Shown here: positions 1 to 11,700 of the stretch, piece by piece
How positions within the stretch are numbered: position 1 is the first letter of the stretch
Layout of the letters: each line of letters opens with the position of its first letter
From: Aphanomyces cochlioides
Taxonomy: Eukaryota > Oomycota > Saprolegniomycetes > Saprolegniales > Verrucalvaceae
Direction: 5' to 3'
Assembly (NCBI GenBank): GCA_019828595.1
Contig: JAHQRK010000002.1
Span: forward strand, 3,348,001 to 3,412,000
DNA length: 64,000 bases
The notes under the pieces: model-generated
Told to the model about the DNA's origin: nothing
What the model saw: only the letters and a program-made list of their open reading frames with translations
Database searches by the model: none
Program-made: the position numbers and the translations under genes

Positions 1-3000
1 CTGCGGCTTCACGAGACATGACACGATGCGATCCACCGAGAAGCGAACGCCAACTGCACGAACTGTCGGCAGTTGAATGCGAGCTGCGGGGAGGCGATAC
101 TTTGCCACGAGCGCGTCGTAGCGTCCTCCCTCGGCAACGATTTCATTTTGTTGCGTGACAACTTGAAACATGAGTCCCGTCGCGTATTGCTCTTGCCGCA
201 AGCCCAAGTCGAGGCGAAGTGGGATAGTCTTGATATCAGACACAAGAGCTTTCAAGTTTTCAACACCGAGGAGGGCGTCATGGAGCGATTTTCGTAATTG
301 GGAGTCGCGCTTTTGTTCACGCTTACTTCGTTTCGTACTGGAATGACCGAGCTGTGCCATCGCCTGCACGAAGAACGTCTCGACCGAGCAGAGAGCTGCC
401 ACTGGTTCTCGAGGCAAGTGAAAAAAGTGCTTCAAGATATCGCACGCCGACTCGGAGATGGAAGCTTCGACGAGTTTGCGGGCGACGAATTTCCATCGTC
501 CAGTCGATGCAACATTAGTTTCCTAAAGGAAAATATTAATAATGACACATACAACTCGGAACACAATCCTACTTGAGAGAGCCACCTTAAAACATCGCGG
601 CGAGTCGCAACGGGGACGTCGCACATGTCCAGAATACCTCTAGACAGCCTAGCGTCGCTTAAGCGTACGTAGGAGGTTGTGAGGAGACCAAACGACTCGA
701 AAGCTTGTCGGACAACATGGAGAACCTCCATCTCCATAATTCGACCCGTGTGTTTTTCATCCCACACCAAGTCAAAGTCGGCTTCAAATATCTCTCGAGG
801 ATGGCCTCCGCTCACATTCTTGCGAAAGACACGTCCAAACTGGTATCGCTTCATTTGAGTCACGCCATTGCGGGCGATAAATCGGGCCAAGGGTTCCGTG
901 AAGTCAAATGGGAGCATGACAGTCACGCCAGCAGCGTCCAAGAGAGCACATCTATTCACATGGAGGGCACAACTTGGTCGTTTCGGCATAAGCAAAGGTG
1001 TCACGAGTTCGACGGCACCGTGCTGCTCAAACACTTTCTACAAAGAACTGTGTGAAACCAGAAGAGTGGTAGAAATGTACTCGAAGATGCTTGTGAACAA
1101 ACGATCGACCATGTCCATCATGGTACAACGCCGCTGCCTTTTGCTTGTGTACGCCATCAAAAGTATAATCGACGTGGTCCACAGGTTCTTGTACAAAGAG
1201 AGCTTGCATCATTTGGCCGAAGAAATGACCTTTCGGATTCGCAAGCGTTTGCAGAGCTTCCTTCAGGTATTTCTCCTCGACTTCCATCTTTGCTGGGAGC
1301 ATATTCGACGCGAGGAGTTCCGCAGCCGTTGGTCGATTCGCTGGGTTTGGTGCACAGAGCCAATGAACAATTGTTTGGACATTTTGAGGGGCTTTCCAAT
1401 TCGGAGGACACTGGTTCCTCTCCCGCAGATCCATCAGCGCTTCGGCTCGCTCCATGAGAGTTGTAAATGGCGGAGACCACATTTCAAAGAACAAAATCCC
1501 GAGCGAAAACATATCAGCCTTTTGATTGTATCGCTGGCCTTCTTTTTCTTGCTCTGGCGCACGGTAGAACGCAGTACCTACACCTGCCGTGATGTTGAGA
1601 CTCTCGTAAGACACTGTCATGTCTGGAGAGCGCTCTTCGTCATCTTCATCATCATCGTCGTCGTTATCGCGCGTGCTATCGTACGTAGGAATATTTTTCA
1701 AGCGGTCTACGCTCAACGAAGGTTGGTTTAATTCCTTCAGCGAGACGTCTTCGTCGGCTTCGTCATGGGGCACTGTCCTCAGGTCTTTTGGAGGTTTGGT
1801 CGCCAGACCAAAGTCACCCAATTTGACTGTGCCTTCAGCATCCAGAAATATGTTTGGGGGCTACAGGAGCAGATATTTTTTCTTCAACACAATCGAAAAA
1901 GCGTACCTTAATGTCTCTATGGATCACGCCTTGACTGTGAATATACTCAATTGCTTCGACAATCTGACGAAAGAGTGTCCAGACTTTTTCTTCGCATTGC
2001 CATAAGTCATGCTGGTCAATCACATCGCGCAATGTATTGCCACCACAGTACTCCATCTGAATGTACAGCTTTTCGTTGGCACGTTTCAATTTCCTTGGTT
2101 GATGAGTATGTGGTCGATGCGCGTCGATGGTCCATTCCCATTGCTCGCCTTCGTCCGAATCCACGTCGCTGCTGCTTTCTTCTCGCAGCAGCATATGTGC
2201 TGTGGATGCTGACCTTGGCTTGTTTACAATCGATGATGTTTGGTTGCGAGATCGACTATTCCCAAGCCAATCGTCATCATCGTCATCGTCGTCATCATCG
2301 CTAGCTGCGCGACTATCCGAGGACCAGATATCATCGTCTTCGTCGTCATCATCTTCGCTGTCTGACATATTGTCGTCGCCGCCTTCAATCCATGCTTGAA
2401 AGTATCGGACAATATGGCGATGCTGTAGTCTTGAAATCGTTTTGACTTCTCGCAAGAGCTTTTTCTTCATGGTTGGATCGTTTGAGTCCAATTTAATGCG
2501 CTTGACAGCGTACCATTGCCTGTCAAGGCGATTCTGGACCTTGATGACTTCACCACCACCACCACGTCCAAGTACTTTATCTTCTTTGAAATCATTCCAA
2601 TATCGAGAGGATGATATTATGCGCTTGCCACCTTCGTACTCCGAGTCGTCGGAATCGTTCACAGACGAAGAAGTTTCAGATGATGAAATTTCACTCTCTG
2701 ATGAGTCATCCTTGGACGCCAGAGTTGTTGCAGCGATTGATTTTCGTGCTGTCGTTTGCATCTTGACTTTCTTTTCAATGTCAGCTTGGATCACACGCTG
2801 CATTTGTTGTTCTTCTTGCAAAGCCAATTGTTTTTCAAGCTCTTCTTCTTTCCGTCGCGCAGCTTCCTCCGCTTCAGCTTGCTTTTGCTCTCGCTGAACC
2901 ATTCGGTCGAAGAACGACCGCTGATCCTTGATGTGTTTCTGTAAAAACTCTTTGGCTGCATCAATAAGATCGTACACCATAACTTCTTCACCAACTTTTT

Positions 3001-3400
3001 CGCGGCTCAATCGTTGGATCATCTCTTCCAGCTCAACAGCTTCCGAGTCGGTAAGGCCATCAAACGCTTCGATATCGATTTCTGGCACATCCACAAGAGG
3101 ATATCCCTTTCTCAATTGGAAGCGGATATTAGCAGTTGCTTTGCCTTGAATATCTTGACCGTTAGAGCTTAAAAAGTCGCTCTGTGCTTTCACGGAGATG
3201 GAAAAGGCAGGAAACCCTTTGATGCTTTTTCGCGGCTCATATTCGGAGTCAAATATCGCTTGGAGAGCTTCCATTTCGACCTCTTGCATCGAGCGACATG
3301 ATGATAGTGTTTCCTCACTTACAGCTTGCGAAGGAACGTCGAGTTTCGCGGCATTTGCCTCCTGTTTCCTCCGCTGCTTTTGCTTCTTCTTGTTGCCCAT
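1..3400 (-). CDS. GCN2: GCN2-type eIF2-alpha kinase, 3' end cut by window edge
   Basis: Amino-acid-starvation kinase that phosphorylates eIF2alpha. Inferred exons: 3400-1907, 1860-1081, 1037-573, 522 to beyond 1; introns are 46, 43 and 50 bp, each GT-AG. The visible part is about 1087 residues. An RWD domain (about 38-155, the GCN1-binding module) is followed by a charged coiled coil (160-225) and a Ser-rich linker. The kinase starts near 270 with a Gly-rich loop (GRGGGGEV) and ATP-binding Lys300. A long Asp/Glu insert lies inside the N-lobe, as is usual for eIF2alpha kinases. HRDIKPPN is interrupted by intron 1, and GDFGLA follows. After the kinase comes a HisRS-like domain (LVTPLLMP, FGRVFRKN, EGGRYDAL) that is still open at base 1. 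The HisRS-like region senses uncharged tRNA in the family. The order RWD-kinase-HisRS makes the assignment safe. Confidence 0.95.
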
Positions 3401-4159
3401 CCCATGTCAAGATGACAAATTGAAACGCCAGGGTGGACTTTTTAAACATCAGTCGTGAAATTTTATTATGACTGTGAAGTTTTCAATGTTACATAGTCTA
3501 TTTTTATTAAATATTTTGAAATAAATAGAAAATATGCTATTTTAATCTGGGCATAAATAGACTTGATTAAAGTATACCTGTCGTGAATGTATGTTTTGTA
3601 AACGTCATTTTCAGATTTGCGCGCGAGACCAGAAGAATGCGATTGCGGCGTGGAGAAAGTACATCCCAACTTGTGGCTATCAACGTCTGAGCATGATGCA
3701 TAAGTAATCCCACGACGAACTAACTACGACAATGAGAAGGTTCCAGTGATGAGGAAGCATTGTTCAGCTCAATTGATCCAGTTTGCTGGAGAAGTGGACA
3801 ACCAAGAACTGGTATGTCTTCATCGTGACATAAGGCTGAGAGGACACTTGAAAAGGCTCAAAATAAAGATGGATTGGAAGCGCTGGATTTGGGAAATAGT
3901 TCTAAATGACGCTACAGAGAAATTAACAAGGGTTTGGCTCAACATGACGGCGAGACTTGTCTTGAGCAAAAGATCATTGGTAAGTGGACGATTAAATGTG
4001 TCAGACGGTTTTGTGACCCAAGACTAGTGGTCACCGTCATATGGAATGAGGGTAGGAAAGTCGTTCAAAAACCATCCACGCGCATCACTTCAGTCTGGCT
4101 AGGTCCTAGCGATGCCAATAACGCGCAAGGACTTTCAAAAATCGTTGTGACAGTAGACT
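3401..4159. other. Intergenic, no supported gene
   Basis: Spacer between the start of the GCN2-like gene and the stop of the tetraspanin-like gene, both on the minus strand. The part at 3450-3620 is AT-rich. Short plus-strand ORFs here have no domain or splice pattern I recognise. Confidence 0.5.
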
Positions 4160-5476
4160 TTAGTAGCTTTGGGGCGAATGGCAATTTGCAACCCTGTCGG
4201 TAGAACATCCTCTTGTTTCCTCTTGAACATCAAGCACACTGTGGAACATGCAAAAGTAATCTACAGCACCAACCATGTTGATACTCCCCTCGAGTATGAA
4301 TGATTCACTACCGGCAAAAAGAGAAAGATTTGAACGGTAATGCATAAAGCTTGCACCTTCACGCATGTTAGATCCAACGATTGACAAGAAGGCATTCACT
4401 GTTGTAGCAAAACTTTGGTGGAGTGCTTTGGCACATCTACTTGAGAGTGAGGTATATTGAAACGTTCAACCTACCCTTTTCCTTGTGGGCCTGCACCAGA
4501 CATACCGCAACTACCAATTGGCATGTCAAATTGGCAACTTCCACCGACGTAACACAGTGGAGTTGTCGGGTAGTTGCCTCCCTTTAATCTGACCTTGAAG
4601 TTTGCCATTTCTGACGACTTACCTTGCTTGATGGACACAACTGCTGCTCCGTCCACGAAGATGATGGCCGATTCGATGGAAATGGCCTTGTGTCATTCTG
4701 TTTCGGGAGTGATTTATTGTTTCAACCACAAGAATACCATGCAATGGCGAGGTGGTCCCAATCCGCAGCAAATGTTGTCATCTTCAAGGCTTTGCATACC
4801 CTACCAACATGCAGTCCACTTTGTCCTTGAATTGTCTACCGCGCCAGCCGTGACATCAACGAGACTTTCCTCATAGAAGGTGCGCCAGCTCAGCCGAAGA
4901 CCACCAAACTCGTCACTCTACAAAGTTTTGAGACTCGCAGCAAGAGAGTCATCGTCAACAAGAAAGTAGTCGCGGCACTGATCAAGCTGCGTCTGGTTGT
5001 CCAAGTAGCTCTACAAATTGCAGTTATTCATGGGGTATCATGCACGAATACGTTTGTGAGGCAAGCCTCTTGAGTCGCGTATGGTGTGTCTGGCAACGAT
5101 CCAACAAGACCACTGGTAGCGATGAGCATTTGCATGACAGCCTAGAATTGGTTCAAGCCATGTTGCGGTGCCTGAACCAACCAAGGCAATGACCCAGGCA
5201 AAATGCTACATCTTTGCATAGTACCAAGGGAGAGCGCTGAGCAACTTACCACTGCGAGGAGAAATTTGTTGTGGTACTTGGCGCCATAGTAACCAAATGC
5301 AGCGGCGACTGGATAAAACAACGAGATGAAGATGAATCCTGGTGTGGAGATAAGACTATCAAAGATCCGACAGCAGTACCGCCACCGACGTTCTGAACAA
5401 CGGGACCCAATGCCATCTTATAATGATACGACGACGCCAAGCCAGAGCCAATGCCAAGCAGGAGCGCCCCTAGCAT
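4160..5476 (-). CDS. Tetraspanin-like membrane protein, eight exons
   Basis: Inferred exons: 5476-5380, 5338-5250, 5141-5052, 5010-4960, 4917-4840, 4800-4738, 4686-4475, 4439-4160. They sum to 960 bases (319 aa plus stop) with every junction in phase, which is the main support. Introns are 35-51 bp except one of 108 bp (5142-5249), and the intron after 4960 has a weak GTTGAC donor. Hydrophobic segments lie near the N-terminus (MLGALLLGIGSGLASS), at about 32-60 (FIFISLFYPVAAAFGYYG) and 63-77. A Cys-containing extracellular-type loop follows and carries CCG at about 146-148, the tetraspanin EC2 hallmark, with more Cys after it. A fourth TM near the C-terminus is weak, so an intron may be missed there. 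The start could lie in an upstream exon, because CAG directly precedes this ATG. Tetraspanins organise membrane microdomains; function here is inferred only. Confidence 0.55.
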
Positions 5477-5814
5477 CTGGATGCGTATTTAAGTTGCAGA
5501 GTCAGGAATGAACGAACGAACACATTCAAGCACGGCCGCAACAACCATGCTGCTGATGAGGTTCTCTTTGCCGCACATTGGCGATGGAACCGCCGTTTGA
5601 CACGATCAGTTTCGGGCGTTTCGAGTCGAGTCCACATGCACGACGAGCGCTCAAGAAGAGGATCGATCATCCTCCTCGTGGCGCATCATACCCTTTCGCA
5701 CCTTTTGAGTGAATGCGAAGTTTGTCCCTCTGTCTGCCAGATGGCAAGTGAACGAACTACGACAAAGTTGGTTGATTGGCGAGATCACAGTACTGAAGCA
5801 TTTCGACTTCTGCT
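5477..5814. other. Divergent intergenic spacer
   Basis: A 338-base gap between the tetraspanin-like gene (leftward) and the oxidoreductase (rightward). It probably holds both promoters. No clear element is recognised. Confidence 0.4.
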
Positions 5815-6938
5815 ATGTCCTCGTCATTGCTTCGCGCTGGTCTTGTCGGTTTTGGTACTGCTGCGACGTTCTTCCACCTCCCGTTGCTCCAAGCTTCAAA
5901 GCGTTTCACCATTACGCATGTGTTGGAGCGTACACAGTCTCGCAGCGCTGCTTTGCTTCCTGACGCCACCATCGTTCGCTCGATGGAAGCTCTCCTTGCT
6001 ACGGACATCGACGTCGTTGTGATCGCCACACCGACTGATATGCACTACGCTCAAGCCAAGATGTCGCTCGAGGCAAAGAAGCATGTCGTGGTGGACAAGC
6101 CATTTTGTGTCACACACGCTGAAGCTCTGGAATTGGTCGCACTTGCCAAGGCCCAAGGCGTCTTCCTCACGGTGTTCCACAATCGCCGATGGGACAGTGA
6201 CTTCCTGACGGTCCAAGGCCTCTTGCGCAGCAATGCACTCGGTCAAGTCCAATACGTCGAGATCCACTTTGACCGGTTGGGCCTCTTTCGTCCGCATGGA
6301 GTACTCAGCCGACATGTAGATTTCGCCCCGAGCCCAAGCATAACTGGAAGGAAAACCCCGCGACCCCTGGAGGCGGCATGATGTACGACTTGGGATCGCA
6401 TCTCGTGGACCAAATGCTGCAACTTTTTGGTCAACCACTCGACATAAAAGGTATTATCGTCACTAGTTGAATATTTACTGAATATGAAATATTTGTAGCT
6501 GACGTCCAAAGTCAGCGCTGTGCCGACTTGAACGACGACTACTTTCGTCTCGAGTGTAGCTTCCCAAACGACTTGACGGTGATCTTGACTGCTGGCATGC
6601 TCGTCAAAGATCTCGGCCCAAAGTACATTATCCGCGGCACGGGTGGTTCGTTTGAAAAGTACGGCTTGGATGTCCAAGAAGCGTCCATGCGTGAGGGGAA
6701 GTCGCCTCTGGATGCCGACTTTGGTGTCGAGGGACAAGATATTTGGGGAACCTTGACGAAAGGTGACGGAACGACTGAAAAGATTCCAAGTCGCACGGGT
6801 CAATACGTCAACTTCTACATTGGCGTAGCCGACTCGATCCAACATGGTGCTCCTCTCCCCGTGTCGCCCGAAGACGCGGCTCGTGTGATTGAAATCGTCG
6901 AGAATGCGAAAAAGGTACATCGTAAACCACAAAATTAA
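5815..6938 (+). CDS. Gfo/Idh/MocA family NAD(P)-dependent oxidoreductase
   Basis: Cytosolic sugar/inositol-type dehydrogenase family; the substrate cannot be read from sequence. Inferred exons: 5815-6275, 6320-6450, 6499-6938, with introns of 44 and 48 bp. The product is about 343 aa, usual for the family. The N-terminal Rossmann fold shows AGLVGFGTAATFFHLPLLQ (about 8-26) and VVVIATPTDMH. It is followed by the family signature VVVDKPF (the EKP-type Lys) and TVFHNRRWDSDF. Exon 2 restores the frame through FRPEPKHNWKENPATPGGG, and YDLGSHLVDQML carries the conserved Asp/His of the C-terminal catalytic domain. The C-terminus is uncertain: a GTACAT donor at 6915 and CAG acceptors near 6945 could add a further short exon instead of the stop at 6938. 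Confidence 0.9.
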
Positions 6939-7018
6939 TCCAGCAGATGCTTTGTCGCCAATTGTCTCGTCAAGTTGTCAATCTACTGATCGTCAGCCAT
7001 AGCTGACATCCTCGATTT

Positions 7019-8483
7019 CTACCTGGTCTGCAGCGGCTTCGACAAGTTGATAGAAAACGGCATTCTCACGTCGGAGGCGCTCATTTTCTTCCCGTAGCTA
7101 TGCTGAACATGAGCCATCCATGGCAAAGACGCGTGACGTACTCTTTTGAGCTCTTTGAAAGTGTCTGGGTGAGTCGTGACGTCCTTGGCTGACTTTGGCG
7201 ATGTTGGACACGTCGATTTAGTACTGCGAGCTGCTGGAGAGACCACTTGACGATGTTCAGGTGTGACTTCGACGGGGGCATCGATCGTCAGGACGCGGAC
7301 AATGTGATTGCCACTATCACATACTCCAACCACCAGCTTCCCATTGGATGGCTCACAAGTTCCAGTGTGCCAGGCGTGGTGGAGCTCTGTCAACCCTCTA
7401 GGCAGCAAGAATGACGGCTCGATGCCTTTGGGGAAATGCCAATTCGGAGCCAAGTGTCCGACGTCAATCGTGCGCACCCAGCAATACTTTCGAGGGTTCA
7501 CGTACCCACCGATCTGGCGGATACAATTGTTGCCCTTGTCCGAAACGAAGAGCGATCCATCTCGAGTGCGGCACAGCCCGACAGGTTGGTTGAACAGCGC
7601 CGATGCGCACGCTCCATCCAAATGTCCGCTCTGTCCCCCAGTGCCTGCAATCGTGTGAACTGTCCAAATGTTCTTCTCGCCAGACTCGGCGACAGCACGA
7701 ATGCAATGGTTGAATGTATCCGCGACCAAAAGCTCGCCTGAAGACCCCAAGGCAAGTCCACTTGGAGCTCGAAACAATGCTCGAGACCCTGGTCCGTCCA
7801 TGTAGCCTGAATGCATGGACAGTCGTCCTCGGACATTCTTCGAGGGTACTTGATTCATTCCGCCAGCAATCGTCGACACGATCCATTGATCGCCTTGGAC
7901 GCGGCAAAGCTGGCGGATGCAGTGGTTGCCCGTGTCTGATACGTAGATCGTGTTGTCGTCACCAACGCAAATATCGGACGGCTGGTTGAATGCTGCGACG
8001 GCGGCTGGTCCATCACGCAGTCCACGTTGACCACATCCAGCAAACACTTGAAATGTCATGTCCGTCAACAAGGATGTCGTGGGAAGATTCGCGAGTTGAA
8101 GGCGATGGTGGCCAGCATCACACACGAGCAACTTGTCCGGACTTGATGGCGACGACAACATTGCAAGACCTCGGGGCGTATTGAACGTTGAGCTCCGCAA
8201 CGAATGGACCTTTGCTTCTTTGCCAGGGGCAATGAAGCGCAGTGTGTTGTTCTACCGTGAAGGATCAAACCACATCAGCATGTGGAATGTTGTCTACCTG
8301 GGCGTCCGAGACAGCCAGAGTTCCATTAGCGTCGCCCAGCCAGCAAATATCACTTGGGGAATTAAACGTCGCCGATGTTGCCCGTCCATCGCCACAGCCT
8401 CGTTGACCACATCCAGCCAGCAAATACACAGTGTTCGTCTCGTCCTCAGGAGTAAATGGCCGTCGCCGTGTCCTTTGCGGCAT
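7019..8483 (-). CDS. NHL-repeat beta-propeller protein
   Basis: Exons 8483-8298 and 8251-7019 join across a 46-bp GT-AG intron (8252-8297) and give 472 aa. Repeated NHL units carry the motif pattern AGCGQRGxxDG, FNxPSDIC and VSDTGNHCIRQL, followed by ADTFNHCIR and SDKGNNCIRQI. At least four or five blades are visible between residues about 15 and 380. The last 70 residues are basic and of low similarity. NHL propellers are usually protein- or ligand-binding platforms. No RING, B-box or catalytic domain is present, so a binding role is as far as the sequence goes. The gene ends close to the converging oxidoreductase gene. Confidence 0.88.
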
Positions 8484-8710
8484 TTGAGTTTGAAACGTCG
8501 CAGTTCAGAAAAAGCGACTGACGCTTTCGTTAACTAAGTTATGGAAAAAAAGTCTCTTGGGAGATGAAAGATCGCCATGCAGCCTTGAAAATGATCGCTT
8601 TATATCTCAATAGAGCTGTGTGTGTTGCTTGCATTGGAATCGTTTGGTCTCGAGATCAAGGTGGTGGTGCCGTCAATGTCAACGCTTCGACTAGGTCAAA
8701 GTCGAATTGC

Positions 8711-11700
8711 TTATGCTTTCTTGTCTTCAGTTAAGCTCTGAGCGCTGCTTCCGCCTTGGGATATGGCACTCAAGTTCAAGTTGTTGGGATGGTCGCAAGA
8801 TGCTGCGCCGGGGGATTTCGGTCTTGGAACAATCTTGGCCACGCGGTCAACCATCGTTTTATGAATGGGTGGAGGTGGCATTTTCGATTTCATGCGGGAG
8901 CAGTAGACAAATTCCTTGACAATGTCGGCCGGCGTCGGGAAGAACATGACGCTGGCAGCGCGAACGACGTATGTGTAGAACAGGATGAGCACGACGACAA
9001 ATGGTGCAGCGAGCCAGACGACATGATGCGCCACGGTAAATTGCAACATGTTGGCCCAATTTATCCCCGAGAGCATGTTCATTTTCGAGGAGACGAACGC
9101 CGTGGCAACCCACAGCACGATCGATCCCACGAGGAAGATGGGATTGAAGATGAAGAACCGATGGTGCATGAACAAGAGCTTGGCGTTGGCCGTCACAATC
9201 ACAAGCGAGAAAACTATGTTGCCAAGGAACCAAAGCCCTGGACTGTCACCGTAGATGCCACAACAATCGACGGCTGCCACGACGACAAGCGTGATGGAAA
9301 TCGCTTCGATCAAGGCACACATAACCCAGTAAGCAAAGACAGCATGGTTCAAGTGCATATTGAGCGGTCCAGCGCGGTACAGTGACGGCAATCGCAGCAC
9401 GACATGGTCGTAGACATCGTGATCCCAAACCGCCAGCGCAATGATCGGCAGCGACGTGAGCAGCACGTTGTAGAGCTGCGAGCCCGTCTCGAGGAAGATC
9501 TTCTGCCCCGATAAGCCCGCGTACGTCGTGTAGACAAACTGCGCCGTGATGAGCAAGATGTTCTTGTAGATAATGTAGAGCACGAGTTTCGCCAAGCGCT
9601 CATAGTTGGCGCGACCGTGGACAAGCAGTAGCCTCGTGAGGAAGGCAAACTGCGCAATGGCGTAGTCGCTAGCATTGACGGCTTGGAGCCCTTCCTGACC
9701 GGATATTCCAACGCCAATGTGCGCTTCTTGGATCATTGGCACGTCGTTGGCCCCGTCGCCGATGGCCAGCGTCCGACTTGTGGCAACGCGTTCTTTGACA
9801 AGCGCAACAAGTGCAGCTTTCTGCGCCGGAGAGACACGACATGCCAAGACAACTTTGCATCTCTGGGCCAGTTCGACAAACTTCGCAGGGCATGACGCAA
9901 GTGCATGGAGTACACACTCGCCGTCAATCACAAGCGCTAACGTCTCGTTTGACTTTTGGTTGAGTGAAATGCGCGATTGCGACACCGTACGATGTGATTT
10001 TGTTCGAGATCGACTGCGCAGACTGTTGCGAAGAGACCCTTGGCGCGTGACCAGCGGTGGCGCCGCTACGTGGACATTGTGGAGGCTGTCATGGATCTCT
10101 CGTACTGTCGCCTCCGACGTCGCACACTGCTTTGCCGTGATCGTCATGAGCCGCATGTCAATTTGGAGCAAGTTGCTTGCGTAGCCAATATTGACTGCTG
10201 TGTCGTCTTTGTCACCCGTGAGCATCCACACTTTAATGCCAGCGTCAATCAACGTCGCTAGGGCGTCAGGAACACCATCTTGGAGTTTGTCTTCGATCGC
10301 AGTCGCTCCAACAAGTCTCAAATCGGCTTCAAGGTCGTCCATGCACTTGTCGATTGCATTCGGAAGCGTTGCAGTTTTAAATTTTTCCATTTCGTCCATG
10401 GACGACAGCGCCGCTTGATACGTCTCGAGCCACTTTGTAAACTCTGCCGTAGGAATTTTTTTGCAGGCGACCGTGAGCGTGCGCAGACCTTCCTTGGCAA
10501 ACCCTGAAATATGCGCCAGCGTAATCTCGTTCGTTCGCAAGTCGTCGTCCGTTGTCGGTACTGTGACTCGAGGAAGCACGGCACCGTCGGCGCCTTTCGT
10601 ATAGAGCCAAATGACGTCATTGTCAACTTCACGGACCGCCATGGACATGCGTTTCCGCGTCGATGTGAATTCCAAATGGGCAAGAATATCAAATGTCCGC
10701 CTCGTGCCGCGTATTTCAACCGTGATGGAGCGTTGTGTTCGGTGGATAAACTTGAATCCAAAGAGCGCCGCGGCCGTCACGAGCGCTTGTTCGTCAGGAC
10801 TTGCCGCTGAATACCTCATCGTCCCCGGTGTCGTTGCCTTCATTGAGTTTTCGTTGGATTCGGGGAGAACGGTATGACAGACAGCCAAGATGGTAAAGAA
10901 GAGATCAATACGCTCGATTTGCTCCTGGGGGCCGGACTGCAAGTCCTTGAGCAGCTCAACGTCAGCGGTGTACGGCACCGACGCAGTTTTCTTGACCTTC
11001 GCCTTTGGAGTCAATGATTTCTTGGACGAGTCGGAGCGGGTGAGTCCTCGTCGCGTCGGTTTGACCATGCCTTCAGGTTTCGTCTGGCCATAGGAAATGC
11101 CGCCGATAGAGCACTTGCGGAATTCCATCATGTTGCACGTGAGCGTGCCCGTCTTGTCGGAGAAAATGTGGCTAATCTGTCCAAGCTCTTCGTTGAGGTT
11201 CATCGTCCGGACGACCGCTGGCGTGTTCGACGGCGCGTAAAACATCGCGACGTCCCACGCGATGAACAAAGCTTGGAGGTATTTCACCGTCGCCATCGAT
11301 ACGTACAGCGAGATCGGGATGAATTGGTACATGAGCAGCACATAGTAGAAGAACGACGTCAACCATGTCACGAGGGGGTTGGCAGGCGGCGGAAGCATCA
11401 AGTACGGCGTATGGCCAGCGTGGAAGTTGAGCCAGAGGAGATTCCCCGACGCGGCGATCGTACAGCACGCGACCAAGAGGAGGACGAGCACCAGAATGTA
11501 CTGGTTGATACAAACGTCCAGGCGGCTTTGCTTGGATGTGCTTGGCTTATTGCTCTGCATGATCTTCGTCTCCGGGCCAGTGCTCAAGACAAAGCCGTAG
11601 ATGGATTCCGTATTGCGCAGCGTCGACCCACGGAGAAGAATACTCGAGATCGGGATGGCAATCTTCGTCACGCTGCTCCTTTCTCGATTGTCGTCGGTGG

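Noticed and set aside
868..1731. 287-aa plus-strand ORF
   Set aside because: Antisense to the spliced GCN2 kinase and HisRS exons, with no domain of its own.
5142..5249. Hydrophobic reading HFAWVIALVGSG in the tetraspanin-like gene
   Set aside because: It lies in a frame that cannot be joined; treating 5142-5249 as one intron with a consensus GTAAGT donor keeps the downstream frame.
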